Of a DNA stretch of 64,000 nt, positions 33,948-42,779 are shown piece after piece. Position numbers and translations under genes: made by a program. The stretch is from contig NZ_BDMM01000001.1 of the NCBI RefSeq assembly GCF_002157625.1, forward strand, positions 496,001-560,000, in the 5' to 3' direction. The notes beneath the pieces are model-generated. The model did not search any database, had not been told where the DNA came from, and saw only the letters and a program-made list of their open reading frames with translations. The stretch is from Brevundimonas sp. SH203 (GTDB lineage: Bacteria; Pseudomonadota; Alphaproteobacteria; Caulobacterales; Caulobacteraceae). Numbering within the stretch: the stretch's first letter is position 1; the number at the start of each line of letters is the position of its first letter.

Positions 33948-35667
33948 ACGCCTCGGCCAGGCTCATCCGGCCGCCGATCCATTCGACGCCCGCGTGGCGC
34001 AGGGCGTCGTTCGCCGCCGCCTCGTCGCCCAGCGCCTGTTCGGCGCGGTAGAGGACATAGTAGCTGTAGGGATCGTTCGGCCAATCCTTCAGCAGTTCGC
34101 CGATCTTGGCCTTGGCCCCCGCCGCGTCGCCCGACGCCAACAGGGCCGCCGCCAGGCTGCGGCGGGTGGGATACCAGATCATCGGCGGGTCGCCGCCCTC
34201 GGGGTTCATCGCCTGGATTTCAGCGGCCCGGCCGTAAGCGGCGATGGCGGCGGGATAATCGCGGTCGATCATGGTCGCCCGTCCCTCCAGCACCTTCTGG
34301 AACAGTTCGGCGAAGCCGGTCTGGCGATCCGCCATCGGCCCCTTGAACGCCTTGTCGGCCAGCAGGGCGGCGATGCCCGCCGCCTCGGCCTGCACCGCGC
34401 GCGCATCGCCGCGTCGGGCCGCCGCCTCGCCCCGCGCATAGCGCCAGCCCACCCGCATCAACGGCCGTCCCGCGTCCGGCTCCGGCAAGGCCGCGACCTG
34501 GGCCGCCGCGCCGAACCGGCCGTACAGGGCATAGGCGTCCGCCGCCATGATCTGGCGATAGGTCCAGTAGCCGTCCTCGCCCGCGTCGGGCGCGGCCAGC
34601 AGTTGCGGATAGGTGGCCATATACCAGTCGGCCAGCTCCAGCCCCTTCTCGGCCCCGCCCGCCATCAGGGCGCCGCCCATGCCGAAATGGATGTTGTGGG
34701 CGTGCAGCCGCATGCCGCGAACGCCGCCGGGCGGTCCGACCAGCCGGTCGTAGTTCTTGTCCAGCGCCACGGCCTGGACGTTGGACATCATCGCGTCCTT
34801 GTAGCGTCCGACCCGATAGAAGGTGTGCGACGGCATATGCACCAGATGACTGGCCCCCGGCGCCAGCAGCGCCAGCCGCTCGCCATAGGCCAGGGCGCGG
34901 TGCGGATCGTCCGACCATTCGGTCAGGTGGATATACAGGTGGATGGCGCCGGGATCGTTCGGCTTGACCGTCAGGGCGTGTTCCAGAATCCTCATGGCGC
35001 GCGTCACGGCCGGGTCGGTCGCCTTGCCGTTCTTGTCCCACCACTCGCCCTCGGGCTGCAGCATCCAGGCGTCGGCGGCGATGTTGGCGATGGAGACGTC
35101 GCCGGGATGGCGTTTGGCGATCCGGTCCATGGCGCGCGCGAACCGCAGGGCGCGGGTCTGTTCCCGACCGGAATAGCGTTGGATCAGGGCGTCGATCATC
35201 TGTCGCTGCACCGGCGTCGCGTCGCGGGCCAGCCGCCGGGCCTCGCGCGCGACCCGCAGGCCGGTGGCGATGGATTCGGAGTCGCTCCCGCCCCCGTTCA
35301 GGTTCGGCCCGATGGCCCAGGCCTCGCCCCAGGCGCACATGCCGCACGACGGGTCCAGCTGTCGCGCCTTTCGGAAGGCGCGCACCGATTCCGAATGTTC
35401 GAACGCCCAGCGCAGACGCACGCCATAGTCGAACCAGGCCTGGGCCTCGGGCGTGCTGGCGTCGACCACAAAGCCGTCGCTGCCGAAGCCGGGCACCATG
35501 ACCATGTCGGCCGTCGGCTGGACATCGCCGACCGCGCCCACCCGGCCGCAGACCTGGGGATTGGCGATCAGGGCCAGGGTCGCCGCCGTGGCGGTCGCAT
35601 CGGCCACCGCGACCGGCGCGATCAGACAGGCGACCGAAACCGTCGCGACCCACAGACCCTTGCGCAT
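33946..35667 (-). CDS. Exported TPR-repeat protein
   Basis: A 573-residue protein with a signal peptide (MRKGLWVATVSVACLIAPVAVA). Helical repeats of TPR type run through it (WFDYGVRLRWAFEHSESVRAFRKA, RAMRILEHALTVKPNDPGAIHLYIHL, AAIAAYGRAAEIQAMNPEG, YSYYVLYRAEQALGDEAAANDAL). Cysteines in the CGMCAWGEAWA segment are typical of this alphaproteobacterial family. The start follows a strong GGGGAGG site; the longer frame upstream is not supported. It probably scaffolds protein contacts in the periplasm. Function unknown. Confidence 0.78.
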   Translation of the reverse strand: MRKGLWVATVSVACLIAPVAVADATATAATLALIANPQVCGRVGAVGDVQPTADMVMVPGFGSDGFVVDASTPEAQAWFDYGVRLRWAFEHSESVRAFRKARQLDPSCGMCAWGEAWAIGPNLNGGGSDSESIATGLRVAREARRLARDATPVQRQMIDALIQRYSGREQTRALRFARAMDRIAKRHPGDVSIANIAADAWMLQPEGEWWDKNGKATDPAVTRAMRILEHALTVKPNDPGAIHLYIHLTEWSDDPHRALAYGERLALLAPGASHLVHMPSHTFYRVGRYKDAMMSNVQAVALDKNYDRLVGPPGGVRGMRLHAHNIHFGMGGALMAGGAEKGLELADWYMATYPQLLAAPDAGEDGYWTYRQIMAADAYALYGRFGAAAQVAALPEPDAGRPLMRVGWRYARGEAAARRGDARAVQAEAAGIAALLADKAFKGPMADRQTGFAELFQKVLEGRATMIDRDYPAAIAAYGRAAEIQAMNPEGGDPPMIWYPTRRSLAAALLASGDAAGAKAKIGELLKDWPNDPYSYYVLYRAEQALGDEAAANDALRHAGVEWIGGRMSLAEA

Positions 35668-35734
35668 TGCCGCCTCCCCGCGTGTGCAGGGGTCATTGTG
35701 CGCTGGAATCTCTCGCGCGCCAATCCGCCGCCGA

Positions 35735-36979
35735 TCAGGGCCGGGTGACGGCCAGGGTGTCCTCGGGCCGGCCGTCGCCAACCGGCGCCGAAATCCCCAG
35801 CATCCGCGCCAGGAACGGCTGGACGTCCACGCTGTCCAGATCGCTCAGACGACGTCCCGCCGCCACGCCCGGCCCGTGGGCGACGAAGAGGGCCGCCATC
35901 TCCGGCGCCTGATTGTCGTATCCGTGCGCCCCGCCCGCACGGGTCACGGGCCGGTCGCGCGTCGCGGTCAGCCAGCCCGTCTCGACCAGACAGACGATCC
36001 GGCCCACGCGCGGGTTGGAGCCATAGACCAGACGCGCCGGCACATCGGCCTTGTTCCAGCATTCCATGTGCGGATGCCGACCGATCAGCTTCTGCTGCAC
36101 CTCCGCCTCGCGGCCGGGCGTCGGATCGGCGGTCAGCACCGCCCCGCCATAGCCGATCTTCAGCGCCGCCGGATCGAGGATGTCGTCCAGCCAGATCACC
36201 CGGTCGGGCGAGGTCGCCGCCATGCCGTGATCGGACACCACCACCAGCATCGTCCGGTCGTACAGCCCCCTGGCCTTCAACCCCTCGATCAACCGCCCGA
36301 TCGACGCATCGACCGAGGCGACGGCGGCGCGCGTCTCCGGCGCATCCGGCCCGTTACGATGGCCAGCGGTGTCGACGATGTCGAAATACAGGGTCTCCAG
36401 TCTGGGCCGCTGGTCCGCCGGCAGGTCCAGCCACGACAGCACCCGGTCCACCCGCGCATCGCCCGGCATCCCCTGATCGAACGGCGCCCAATGGCTGGGG
36501 CGCACGCCGCGAATCTCGACCTCCGATCCCGGCCAGAACAGGGTTCCGGTACGGATGCCCGCCTTCTCGGCCGTGACCCAGATCGGCTCGCCCTGATCCC
36601 AGAAGCCGCTCTCCTTGCTGGCCATGGTGAAGACGCCCAGCCGCGCGTCGGTGAAGCGGTTGGCCACCACGCCGTGATGGTCGGGATGCAGCCCCGTCAC
36701 CAGCGTATAGTGGTTGGGGAAGGTCACGCTGGGGAAGGACGGCCGCATCGGCCCGAACGCGCCCGTCGCCACCAGGCCGTCCAGCACCGGCGTCTGACCC
36801 TTGCCCAGATAATCCGGCCGGAATCCGTCGATGGAGATCAGGATCACCCGATCCGGCCGCGCCGCCTGAACCGCCGCATCGACCGCGGCCTGCGGGCTCT
36901 GCCCCGTCGGGGTTCCGGCGCACGAAGACAGGGCCAGGGCGACGGCGACGATCAGACCGGCGAGCGGGAAACGAAACAT
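35735..36979 (-). CDS. Type I phosphodiesterase/nucleotide pyrophosphatase lipoprotein
   Basis: A 414-residue alkaline-phosphatase-superfamily enzyme related to NPP/ENPP phosphodiesterases. The N-terminal signal ends in the lipobox LSSC. Metal and nucleophile residues are recognisable: ISIDGFRPDYL (first Asp), PSVTFPNHYTLVTG (catalytic Thr), DIVDTAGHRNGP, VSDHGMAA and the late GAHGYDN. It should hydrolyse phosphodiester or pyrophosphate bonds of a nucleotide or lipid outside the cytoplasm. It is transcribed leftward, divergent from the ABC transporter genes. Confidence 0.9.
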   Translation of the reverse strand: MFRFPLAGLIVAVALALSSCAGTPTGQSPQAAVDAAVQAARPDRVILISIDGFRPDYLGKGQTPVLDGLVATGAFGPMRPSFPSVTFPNHYTLVTGLHPDHHGVVANRFTDARLGVFTMASKESGFWDQGEPIWVTAEKAGIRTGTLFWPGSEVEIRGVRPSHWAPFDQGMPGDARVDRVLSWLDLPADQRPRLETLYFDIVDTAGHRNGPDAPETRAAVASVDASIGRLIEGLKARGLYDRTMLVVVSDHGMAATSPDRVIWLDDILDPAALKIGYGGAVLTADPTPGREAEVQQKLIGRHPHMECWNKADVPARLVYGSNPRVGRIVCLVETGWLTATRDRPVTRAGGAHGYDNQAPEMAALFVAHGPGVAAGRRLSDLDSVDVQPFLARMLGISAPVGDGRPEDTLAVTRP

Positions 36980-37078
36980 GGGCGACCTCGAAGACGACAC
37001 GAAACGATTGCCTAAACTTAATGCGCGACAGCCGCACGACGGCTTGTGGGAACGGCGTTCTCGCGCCAAGCTTGCATC

Positions 37079-37990
37079 ATGGACACCGTCATCGAAATCC
37101 GCGGCCTCACCAAGACCTATGGGGCCGTGAAGGCTCTGGACGGTCTGACCCTGTCGATCCCGCGCGGCGGGGTTTACGGGGTGCTGGGCCCCAATGGGGC
37201 GGGCAAGTCGACCCTGTTCCGCACCCTGCTGGGTCTGATTCGCCCGACCGAGGGCCAGGCCACGGTGATGGGCGGTCGCATCGGCGATCCGGCGGCGATG
37301 CGCCGCATGGGCTCCATGATCGAGACGCCGCGTTTCCCGCCCTTCATGACCGCGCGCCAGGTGCTGGTCTGGCTGGCCCAGGCCCACGGCGGCGTCAGCG
37401 GCGCCGAGATCGACAACTGGCTCCAGCGCGTCGGACTGGCCGAGGCCGCGAACCGGCGCGTGAAGGGGTTTTCGGTCGGCATGCTGCAACGCCTAGGCGT
37501 CGCCGCCGCCCTGATGACCAAGCCCGATCTGGTCATTCTGGATGAACCGACCAGCGGCATGGACCCGCCCGGCATCCAGGAAATGCGCGCCCTGATCCGC
37601 AGTCTGGCCGACAACGACGGCGTGACCGTCATCCTGGCCAGCCACCAGCTTCAGGAGGTCCAGCGCGTCTGCGACCGCGTGGCCATCTTCAACAAGGGCA
37701 AGGTCATCACCGAGGGCCGGGTTTCCGACCTGACCGCCTCGGGCGAGCGCCTGCGTCTGTCCGTCACCCCCCTGGCCAAGGCCATGGCCGTGCTGGGCGA
37801 GCGCGCTACGCTGGACGGCGACGCGCTTCTGGCCACAGCCCCCCGCGCCGAGGCCCCCGCCCTGATCAAGGCCCTGGTCGAAAACGGCGTCGACATCGAG
37901 GAGGCCCGCTGGATCGGCGCCGACCTGGAAGACGTCTTCATGAGCGAGACCGGCTGGACCGGCGTGCAGGAGCAAAACCGTGCTGGCTGA
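37079..37990 (+). CDS. ABC transporter ATP-binding protein (ABC-2 type)
   Basis: A 303-residue ATPase subunit. Walker A is GPNGAGKST, the signature loop is FSVGMLQRLGVA (as in bacitracin/lantibiotic exporters rather than LSGGQ), Walker B is LVILDEPTSGMDPPG and the H-loop ASHQLQEV. About 80 further residues after the ATPase may contact the permease. Its end overlaps the permease start by 11 bases, so the two form a translationally coupled exporter. Substrate unknown, perhaps an antimicrobial peptide or lipid. Confidence 0.92.
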   Translation: MDTVIEIRGLTKTYGAVKALDGLTLSIPRGGVYGVLGPNGAGKSTLFRTLLGLIRPTEGQATVMGGRIGDPAAMRRMGSMIETPRFPPFMTARQVLVWLAQAHGGVSGAEIDNWLQRVGLAEAANRRVKGFSVGMLQRLGVAAALMTKPDLVILDEPTSGMDPPGIQEMRALIRSLADNDGVTVILASHQLQEVQRVCDRVAIFNKGKVITEGRVSDLTASGERLRLSVTPLAKAMAVLGERATLDGDALLATAPRAEAPALIKALVENGVDIEEARWIGADLEDVFMSETGWTGVQEQNRAG

Positions 37991-38837
37991 CGCGATCCGA
38001 TCCGAAACCTATCGCCTGTCGCGCAACCGCACCGCCCTGTTCTGGAGCGTGCTGTTCGTGCCGATCATCGGCGTCCTTCTGTCCACGCTCGGCTTCGTGG
38101 TCGCCAAGGCCAACATGGCCAAGCTGGCCGGCAAGCTGCCGCCGGAAGTCCTGAAGGGCGGCCCGCTGGATCTGGGCCTGACCCTGGTCAAGAGCGCCGG
38201 CGATTTCGCCAATCCGGCCATACTGATGTTCGTCCTGATCGGGGCGGCGACCATCTACGCCGGCGACTATCGCTGGGAGACCTGGCGACTGATCAGCGCG
38301 CGCAACACGCGCACGAACCTGGTCGCCGGCAAGGTGGCGGTCACAGCCCTGTTGATCCTGCTGGCGACCTTCGCCGCCCTTATCTCCGACGTCATCGCCA
38401 GTCTGATCCAGGCGGCGGTGTTCGGCCGTTCGCTCACCTTCACGATGACGGGCGACGCCGCTGCCGATTTCGGCCTGCTGGGCCTGACCGGCTGGGCGCG
38501 CATCCTGCAGTTCACCCTGCTGGGCCTGCTGGCGGCAGTGATGACGCGGTCGCTGCTGGCCGCCCTGTTCGCGCCGCTGGTGATCGGCGTGGGCCAGTTC
38601 TTCCTGCCGCAGATCCTGATGCCCATGGGCGTCATGCCCGACGGCTGGCTGCTGCCTTTGCTGTCCCCCGGCATGGCGACCGACCTGCTGAAGGGCGCCG
38701 TTCAGGGGGGTGCGGCGGCGGCCGAACTGCCCGATCATGCGGTGGTGAAAGGCTTGCTCGGCCTGGCCCTGTGGATCGCGGTTCCCTTCGCGGCGGCCGT
38801 GGCCTGGTTCAACACCCAGGACCTGTCAAAGGAATAG
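37980..38837 (+). CDS. ABC-2 type transporter permease
   Basis: A 285-residue membrane protein with about six hydrophobic segments and the N-terminal sequence SETYRLSRNRTALFW typical of ABC-2 permeases. A large extracytoplasmic loop (NMAKLAGKLPPEVLKGG...) follows helix 1, and the YRWETWRLISARNTRT segment is the cytoplasmic coupling region. The start is a GTG inside the ATPase gene. Its 3' end overlaps the convergent LysR gene by 29 bases. Confidence 0.88.
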   Translation: MLADAIRSETYRLSRNRTALFWSVLFVPIIGVLLSTLGFVVAKANMAKLAGKLPPEVLKGGPLDLGLTLVKSAGDFANPAILMFVLIGAATIYAGDYRWETWRLISARNTRTNLVAGKVAVTALLILLATFAALISDVIASLIQAAVFGRSLTFTMTGDAAADFGLLGLTGWARILQFTLLGLLAAVMTRSLLAALFAPLVIGVGQFFLPQILMPMGVMPDGWLLPLLSPGMATDLLKGAVQGGAAAAELPDHAVVKGLLGLALWIAVPFAAAVAWFNTQDLSKE

Positions 38838-39723
38838 GCGGCGGGGGGCTGCGTTCGCCTTCCGCGACCAGCCAGTCGCGGAAGGCGTCCACGGCGGCGT
38901 CGCGACGCCCCTCCGGCCGCAGGAAGGCGAACCACGACTTTCGCTCCACGAAGCCGAACGGCGCGACCAGCCGCCCCGCCATGACGTCGGGCGCGACAAA
39001 CGCCCAGGGCGCAATGGCCACGCCCAAGCCCGAGGCGGCCGCCTCGACCAGCGAATGGTTGTGGGCGAACTCCCGCTCCGGCGCCTCGCCCAGCGTCACA
39101 CCCGCCAGATCGGCCCACACCGCCCACGCCTGACGGAAGGTCGCCGAGCGAAGGCGCGGCGCCGCGCCCAGCGCCCGTAATGTCGCCCATCGGCTCATCA
39201 GCTCCGGCGCGCCCACCGGCCCCTGATACTGGGACAGAAACCGGGTGCTTTCGGTGCGGGCGTGGCGCTGGTCCGGCTCCACGATGCGGATGGCGCCGTC
39301 GAACCGATCCCGGCGAAAATCGACCGGCAGATAGGATTCCGACAGCCGCACCCTGATCTCGGGATGGGCGTCCAGAAAGCCCGGCAGGCGCGGGATCAGC
39401 CATTTCAAAGCAAAGGTGCCTAGGCAGGAAATCTCGATCTCGCGCACCGCCTCGCCCCGCGCCTGGGTCACCGCGTCCGTGATCGCGCCGAAGGCGGGCG
39501 TCAGTTGATCGGCCAGCCGCCGCCCGGCCTCGGTCAACGTCAGAGCATGACGCGGCCCGCTGACCAGCCGCACGCCAAGGGCGTCCTGAAGCGCGGCGAT
39601 CTGGCGGCTGACCGCCCCGTGGGTGACGCACAGTTCGGCCGCCGCCCGCGTCATACTGGCGTGGCGCGCAAAGACCTCGAAGGTTCGCAGCGCATTCAGC
39701 GGTGGCGGCGCACGGCCCGTCAT
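38809..39723 (-). CDS. LysR-family transcriptional regulator (GcvA-like)
   Basis: A 304-residue regulator. The winged helix-turn-helix is at the N-terminus (LNALRTFEVFARHASMTRAAAELCVTHGAVSRQIAALQDALG), followed by a linker helix and a two-lobe effector-binding domain (ISCLGTFALKWLIPRLPGF, AAASGLGVAIAPW). Overall it resembles GcvA/AmpR-like members. The ATG at MTGRAPPPLN is preferred over one five codons upstream. Divergent from the small membrane-peptide gene; the target is unknown. Confidence 0.92.
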   Translation of the reverse strand: MTGRAPPPLNALRTFEVFARHASMTRAAAELCVTHGAVSRQIAALQDALGVRLVSGPRHALTLTEAGRRLADQLTPAFGAITDAVTQARGEAVREIEISCLGTFALKWLIPRLPGFLDAHPEIRVRLSESYLPVDFRRDRFDGAIRIVEPDQRHARTESTRFLSQYQGPVGAPELMSRWATLRALGAAPRLRSATFRQAWAVWADLAGVTLGEAPEREFAHNHSLVEAAASGLGVAIAPWAFVAPDVMAGRLVAPFGFVERKSWFAFLRPEGRRDAAVDAFRDWLVAEGERSPPPPIPLTGPGC

Positions 39724-39796
39724 GTGATCTCCCCTCACACAGCCTTCACCGCATAATCGATTTCACGACACGCGCCTATCGGCTTCAACCTGGCCG

Positions 39797-39916
39797 ATGT
39801 CGCACCTCGATCCTCCGCCCCGCCCGCCGTGCCGTCCCCTGCTGGAGCAGATCGCCTATGGTCTGTGCATCGTCGTCATCTGGCTCATGGCCCTAGCGGC
39901 CATTCTGGACGGCTAG
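39797..39916 (+). CDS. Small single-pass membrane peptide (39 residues)
   Basis: A short open frame, ATG to TAG, encoding 39 residues: a Pro-rich start (LDPPPRPPCRP), then a helix from about residue 19 to 37 (IAYGLCIVVIWLMALAAILD) long enough to cross the membrane. Codon use is GC-rich at third positions, like real genes here. No strong ribosome-binding site is visible. It lies between a LysR gene and a palindromic repeat. Real expression is uncertain. Confidence 0.42.
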   Translation: MSHLDPPPRPPCRPLLEQIAYGLCIVVIWLMALAAILDG

Positions 39917-40108
39917 GTCAAATGGACATTCGTGAAGAGAGGCGTCTCGGCTCGTCATTCCGGGGCTGAGCGAAGCGAAGAACCCGGAACCCAGGGCCAC
40001 AGTCGCGCTGCTGAACGCATCCAATGCCTGATGCCAGCCTCCTGGGTTCCGGGTTCGTCCTTCGGACGCCCCGAAATGACGTTATCAGGCCAGATGTCTA
40101 TTGAACTT
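39914..40108. repeat. Palindromic MITE-like intergenic repeat, full copy
   Basis: A long imperfect inverted repeat. The left arm at about 39953-39995 (CGTCATTCCGGGGCTGAG, then GAACCCGGAACCCAGG) pairs with the right arm at about 40041-40081 (CCTGGGTTCCGGGTTC, then CCCCGAAATGACG). Outside these, the ends AGGTCAAATGGACAT and ATGTCTATTGAACTT are imperfect terminal inverted repeats. No coding capacity is credible. A partial copy lies near 33.9 kb. It resembles non-autonomous elements scattered in intergenic DNA of related bacteria. Confidence 0.75.
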
Positions 40109-40181
40109 GGAGCCGCTTCTCCATGGGGGCGTAATCCGCGCCGACAGTTGAGCCATCCCAAGCCAAAACGCCGACAACGCA

Positions 40182-40213
40182 AAAGGGCGGCCGGATCGCT
40201 CCGACCGCCCTTT
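40182..40213 (-). terminator. Terminator of the ribosomal super-operon
   Basis: A 14-base stem with one mismatch (AAAGGGCGG-C-CGGA / TCCG-A-CCGCCCTTT) and a 4-base loop follows rplQ by about 25 bases. On the leftward strand the stem runs into TTTTGCG, fitting an intrinsic terminator. Confidence 0.85.
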
Positions 40214-40239
40214 CGGCGTCTGGTCTGTGGGACCAAGAC

Positions 40240-40656
40240 TTAGTCTTCGTCGCCTTCATAGGCCAGGACGGGACCGGAGTCCTTGCCCTTGGCTTCGACG
40301 TCGCGATCGACGAACTCGATCACGGCCATCGGGGCGTTGTCGCCGTGACGGAAACCGGCCTTCATGATGCGGATGTAGCCGCCGTTGCGCTCGCTGTAGC
40401 GCGGGCCCAGGGTTTCGAACAGCTTGCCGACCTGCGGCACGTCGCGGACCTGGCTGATGGCCTGACGACGAGCGTGCAGATCGCCCTTCTTGGCCAGAGT
40501 GACCAGCTTCTCGACGAAGGGACGCAGTTCCTTGGCCTTGGGCAGGGTCGTGGTGATTTGCTCGTGCTTGATCAGCGAGGCGGCCATGTTCGCGAACATG
40601 GCGGTGCGGTGGCTGGTCGTGCGACCGAGTTTACGATGGGCGGCGCCGTGGCGCAT
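40240..40656 (-). CDS. rplQ: 50S ribosomal protein L17
   Basis: A 138-residue L17, recognised from [24 protein letters not shown] and [27 protein letters not shown]. It binds 23S rRNA near the exit-tunnel side and contacts L32 and L22. The acidic tail (AYEGDED) is typical of alphaproteobacteria. Last gene of the block; a structured gap of about 109 bases with an imperfect hairpin around GGTATCTCC / GGAGACC separates it from rpoA. Confidence 0.98.
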   Translation of the reverse strand: MRHGAAHRKLGRTTSHRTAMFANMAASLIKHEQITTTLPKAKELRPFVEKLVTLAKKGDLHARRQAISQVRDVPQVGKLFETLGPRYSERNGGYIRIMKAGFRHGDNAPMAVIEFVDRDVEAKGKDSGPVLAYEGDED

Positions 40657-40765
40657 CAGGGTCTCTCCTACTCCGGGCCCGGTATCTCCTGATCGGAGAC
40701 CTAGGCCCGTAATCTTCTAACCGCCCCGACATTCTCCCCGAGAGGAGACGGGCGGAGGGTTGAAC

Positions 40766-41785
40766 TTAGATCTGGTCGTCGAACTTCTTGGCCAGATCTT
40801 CGATGTTTTCGGGCGGCCAGTTCGGCACGTCCATGCCGAGGCTGAGGCCCATCGTCGCGAGAACTTCCTTGATCTCGTTCAGCGACTTGCGGCCGAAGTT
40901 CGGGGTGCGAAGCATTTCGCCCTCGGTCTTCTGGATCAGGTCGCCGATATAGACGATGTTGTCGTTCTTCAGGCAGTTGGCCGAACGGACCGACAACTCC
41001 AGCTCGTCCACCTTCTTCAGCAGCGCCGGGTTGAAGGGCAGGTCGGGCTTGCCGTCCGACTGCTCGACAGCCTTCTTGGGCTCCTCGAAGGTGATGAAGA
41101 TCTGCAGTTGGTCCTGCAGGATGCGCGCGGCATAGGCCACGGCGTCCACAGGCGTCACCGCGCCGTTGGTTTCGACTTCCAGCAGCAGCTTGTCATAGTC
41201 CAGCGACTGGCCCTGACGGGTCGGCTCGACGCGATAGGCCACCTTCTTGACCGGCGAATACAGCGCATCCACGGCGATCAGGCCGATGGGGGCGTCTTCC
41301 GGGCGGTTCAGTTCAGCGGCGACATAGCCCTTGCCGTTCTGGACGGTCAGTTCCATGCGCACCGAGGCGCCGTCGTCCAGCGTGCAGATGACGTGATCGG
41401 GGTTCAGAACCTCGATGTCCGCCGGCACGTCGATCTGGCCGGCCGTCACCGCGCCGGGGCCCGTGGCGCGCAGGGTCATGCGCTTGGGGCCTTCGGCGTG
41501 CATACGCAGCGCCAGTTGCTTGATGTTCAGAACGATGTCGACCACGTCTTCGCGCACGCCTTCCAGCGACGAGAACTCATGGACCACGCCGTCGATCTGG
41601 ATGGCCGTGACCGCCGCGCCTTGCAGCGAGGACAGCAGAACGCGGCGGAGCGCGTTGCCGAGCGTCACGCCGAAGCCACGCTCAAGAGGCTCGGCCACCA
41701 GGCGCGCCTTGCGCTGGGCGTCGGAGCCGGTCTCGATCTGGGGCTTCTCGGGACGGATCAGCTCTTGCCAGTTTCTTTCGATCAT
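40766..41785 (-). CDS. rpoA: RNA polymerase alpha subunit
   Basis: A 339-residue alpha subunit. The N-terminal domain ([24 protein letters not shown]...[12 protein letters not shown]) dimerises and binds beta and beta'. The C-terminal domain ([42 protein letters not shown]) contacts UP-element DNA and activators. Length and motifs are normal. It lies between rpsK and rplQ as in most bacteria. Confidence 0.98.
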   Translation of the reverse strand: MIERNWQELIRPEKPQIETGSDAQRKARLVAEPLERGFGVTLGNALRRVLLSSLQGAAVTAIQIDGVVHEFSSLEGVREDVVDIVLNIKQLALRMHAEGPKRMTLRATGPGAVTAGQIDVPADIEVLNPDHVICTLDDGASVRMELTVQNGKGYVAAELNRPEDAPIGLIAVDALYSPVKKVAYRVEPTRQGQSLDYDKLLLEVETNGAVTPVDAVAYAARILQDQLQIFITFEEPKKAVEQSDGKPDLPFNPALLKKVDELELSVRSANCLKNDNIVYIGDLIQKTEGEMLRTPNFGRKSLNEIKEVLATMGLSLGMDVPNWPPENIEDLAKKFDDQI

Positions 41786-41879
41786 TTTGTCCCTCGAACG
41801 GGTTTCGTCGGCTCCGGCCTTGTCGACGAGGCCATGGTGGAGCCGACGGAGATGGGGTGTGCCTGAAACCTAGTCGCGA

Positions 41880-42269
41880 TCAGACGCGACGACGCTTGGG
41901 CGGACGGCAACCGTTGTGCGGCATCGGCGTGACGTCGCGGATGGTCGTGATCGTCAGACCGACGGCCTGCAGGGCGCGCAGGGCCGATTCACGGCCGGAA
42001 CCCGGACCCGAGACGTTCACTTCCAGCGTCTTCAGGCCATGTTCCTGAGCCTTCTTGCCGGCGTCTTCCGCAGCCATCTGGGCGGCGTAGGGGGTCGATT
42101 TACGCGAACCCTTGAAGCCCATGTGACCCGCCGACGACCAGGAAATCGCGTTTCCTTGCGCGTCGGTGATGGTGACCATCGTGTTGTTGAAGCTGGCGTT
42201 CACGTGGGCGACGCCCGAGGTGATGTTCTTGCGTTCGCGGCGCTTTACGCGACCCGGTTCCTTGGCCAT
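41880..42269 (-). CDS. rpsK: 30S ribosomal protein S11
   Basis: A 129-residue S11 of the small-subunit platform. Identified from [38 protein letters not shown] and the ending [16 protein letters not shown], which is nearly invariant. It follows rpsM by about 14 bases, so the two are cotranscribed. Confidence 0.98.
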   Translation of the reverse strand: MAKEPGRVKRRERKNITSGVAHVNASFNNTMVTITDAQGNAISWSSAGHMGFKGSRKSTPYAAQMAAEDAGKKAQEHGLKTLEVNVSGPGSGRESALRALQAVGLTITTIRDVTPMPHNGCRPPKRRRV

Positions 42270-42283
42270 CGGTCAGCTCTCTC

Positions 42284-42652
42284 TTACTTCTTCTTGCCGG
42301 CGATCGGCTTGGCCGGACCCTTGCGGGTGCGAGCGTTGGTGTGGGTGCGCTGACCGCGGACCGGCAGGCCCTTGCGGTGACGCAGGCCGCGATAGCAGGC
42401 CAGGTCCATCAGACGCTTGATGTTCATCGACGTCTCGCGGCGCAGGTCGCCCTCGACCGTGTGATCCTTGTCGATCGTTTCGCGGATCGACAGGACTTCG
42501 GCGTCCGTCAGCTGGTTCACGCGACGGGCGGGCTCGATGCCCACCTTCGAGGTGATGTCCTTGGCGGCGGCGGGGCCGATGCCATGGATGTACTGAAGCG
42601 CGATTTCCACGCGCTTGTTGGTCGGGATGTTGACGCCAGCAATACGGGCCAC
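42284..42652 (-). CDS. rpsM: 30S ribosomal protein S13
   Basis: A 122-residue S13 that bridges the subunits and contacts P-site tRNA. The true start is a GTG giving (M)[14 protein letters not shown], the universal S13 N-terminus, with a GGAG site six bases upstream. A longer frame from an upstream ATG adds 12 residues unlike S13. Helix-two-turn motif [10 protein letters not shown] and the tail [25 protein letters not shown] are intact. Confidence 0.97.
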   Translation of the reverse strand: MARIAGVNIPTNKRVEIALQYIHGIGPAAAKDITSKVGIEPARRVNQLTDAEVLSIRETIDKDHTVEGDLRRETSMNIKRLMDLACYRGLRHRKGLPVRGQRTHTNARTRKGPAKPIAGKKK

Positions 42653-42688
42653 GAAATTCTCCAGATACGCGTTAGTCAGACGCAACAA

Positions 42689-42738
42689 ACGCTCCGGTTA
42701 ACAAACCAGGAGCGTGGCGCCCTTCGCGGGAAGGCGCC
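42689..42738 (-). promoter_or_regulatory. Hairpins in the tonB-like/rpsM gap
   Basis: Two adjacent stem-loops lie in the roughly 127-base gap upstream of rpsM. One is ACGCTCC ... GGAGCGT (42689-42715), the other GGCGCCCTTC / GAAGGCGCC with one bulge (42716-42738). They may terminate transcription from adk and the TonB-like gene, or form a control leader for rpsM-rpsK-rpoA-rplQ. The role is inferred. Confidence 0.5.
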
Positions 42739-42779
42739 CTTATACAGATGATTCACAGGCCGTCAACGTCTGCCGTGGA

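Noticed and set aside
33919-35748. A 609-codon rightward open frame opposite the TPR-protein gene
   Set aside because: Composition (His/Arg/Gln/Gly/Asp-rich) is that of an antisense shadow; the leftward frame has a signal peptide, ribosome-binding site and TPR repeats.
42653-42688. An rpsM start 12 codons upstream
   Set aside because: The S13 N-terminus is highly conserved and the GTG has a well-placed GGAG site.
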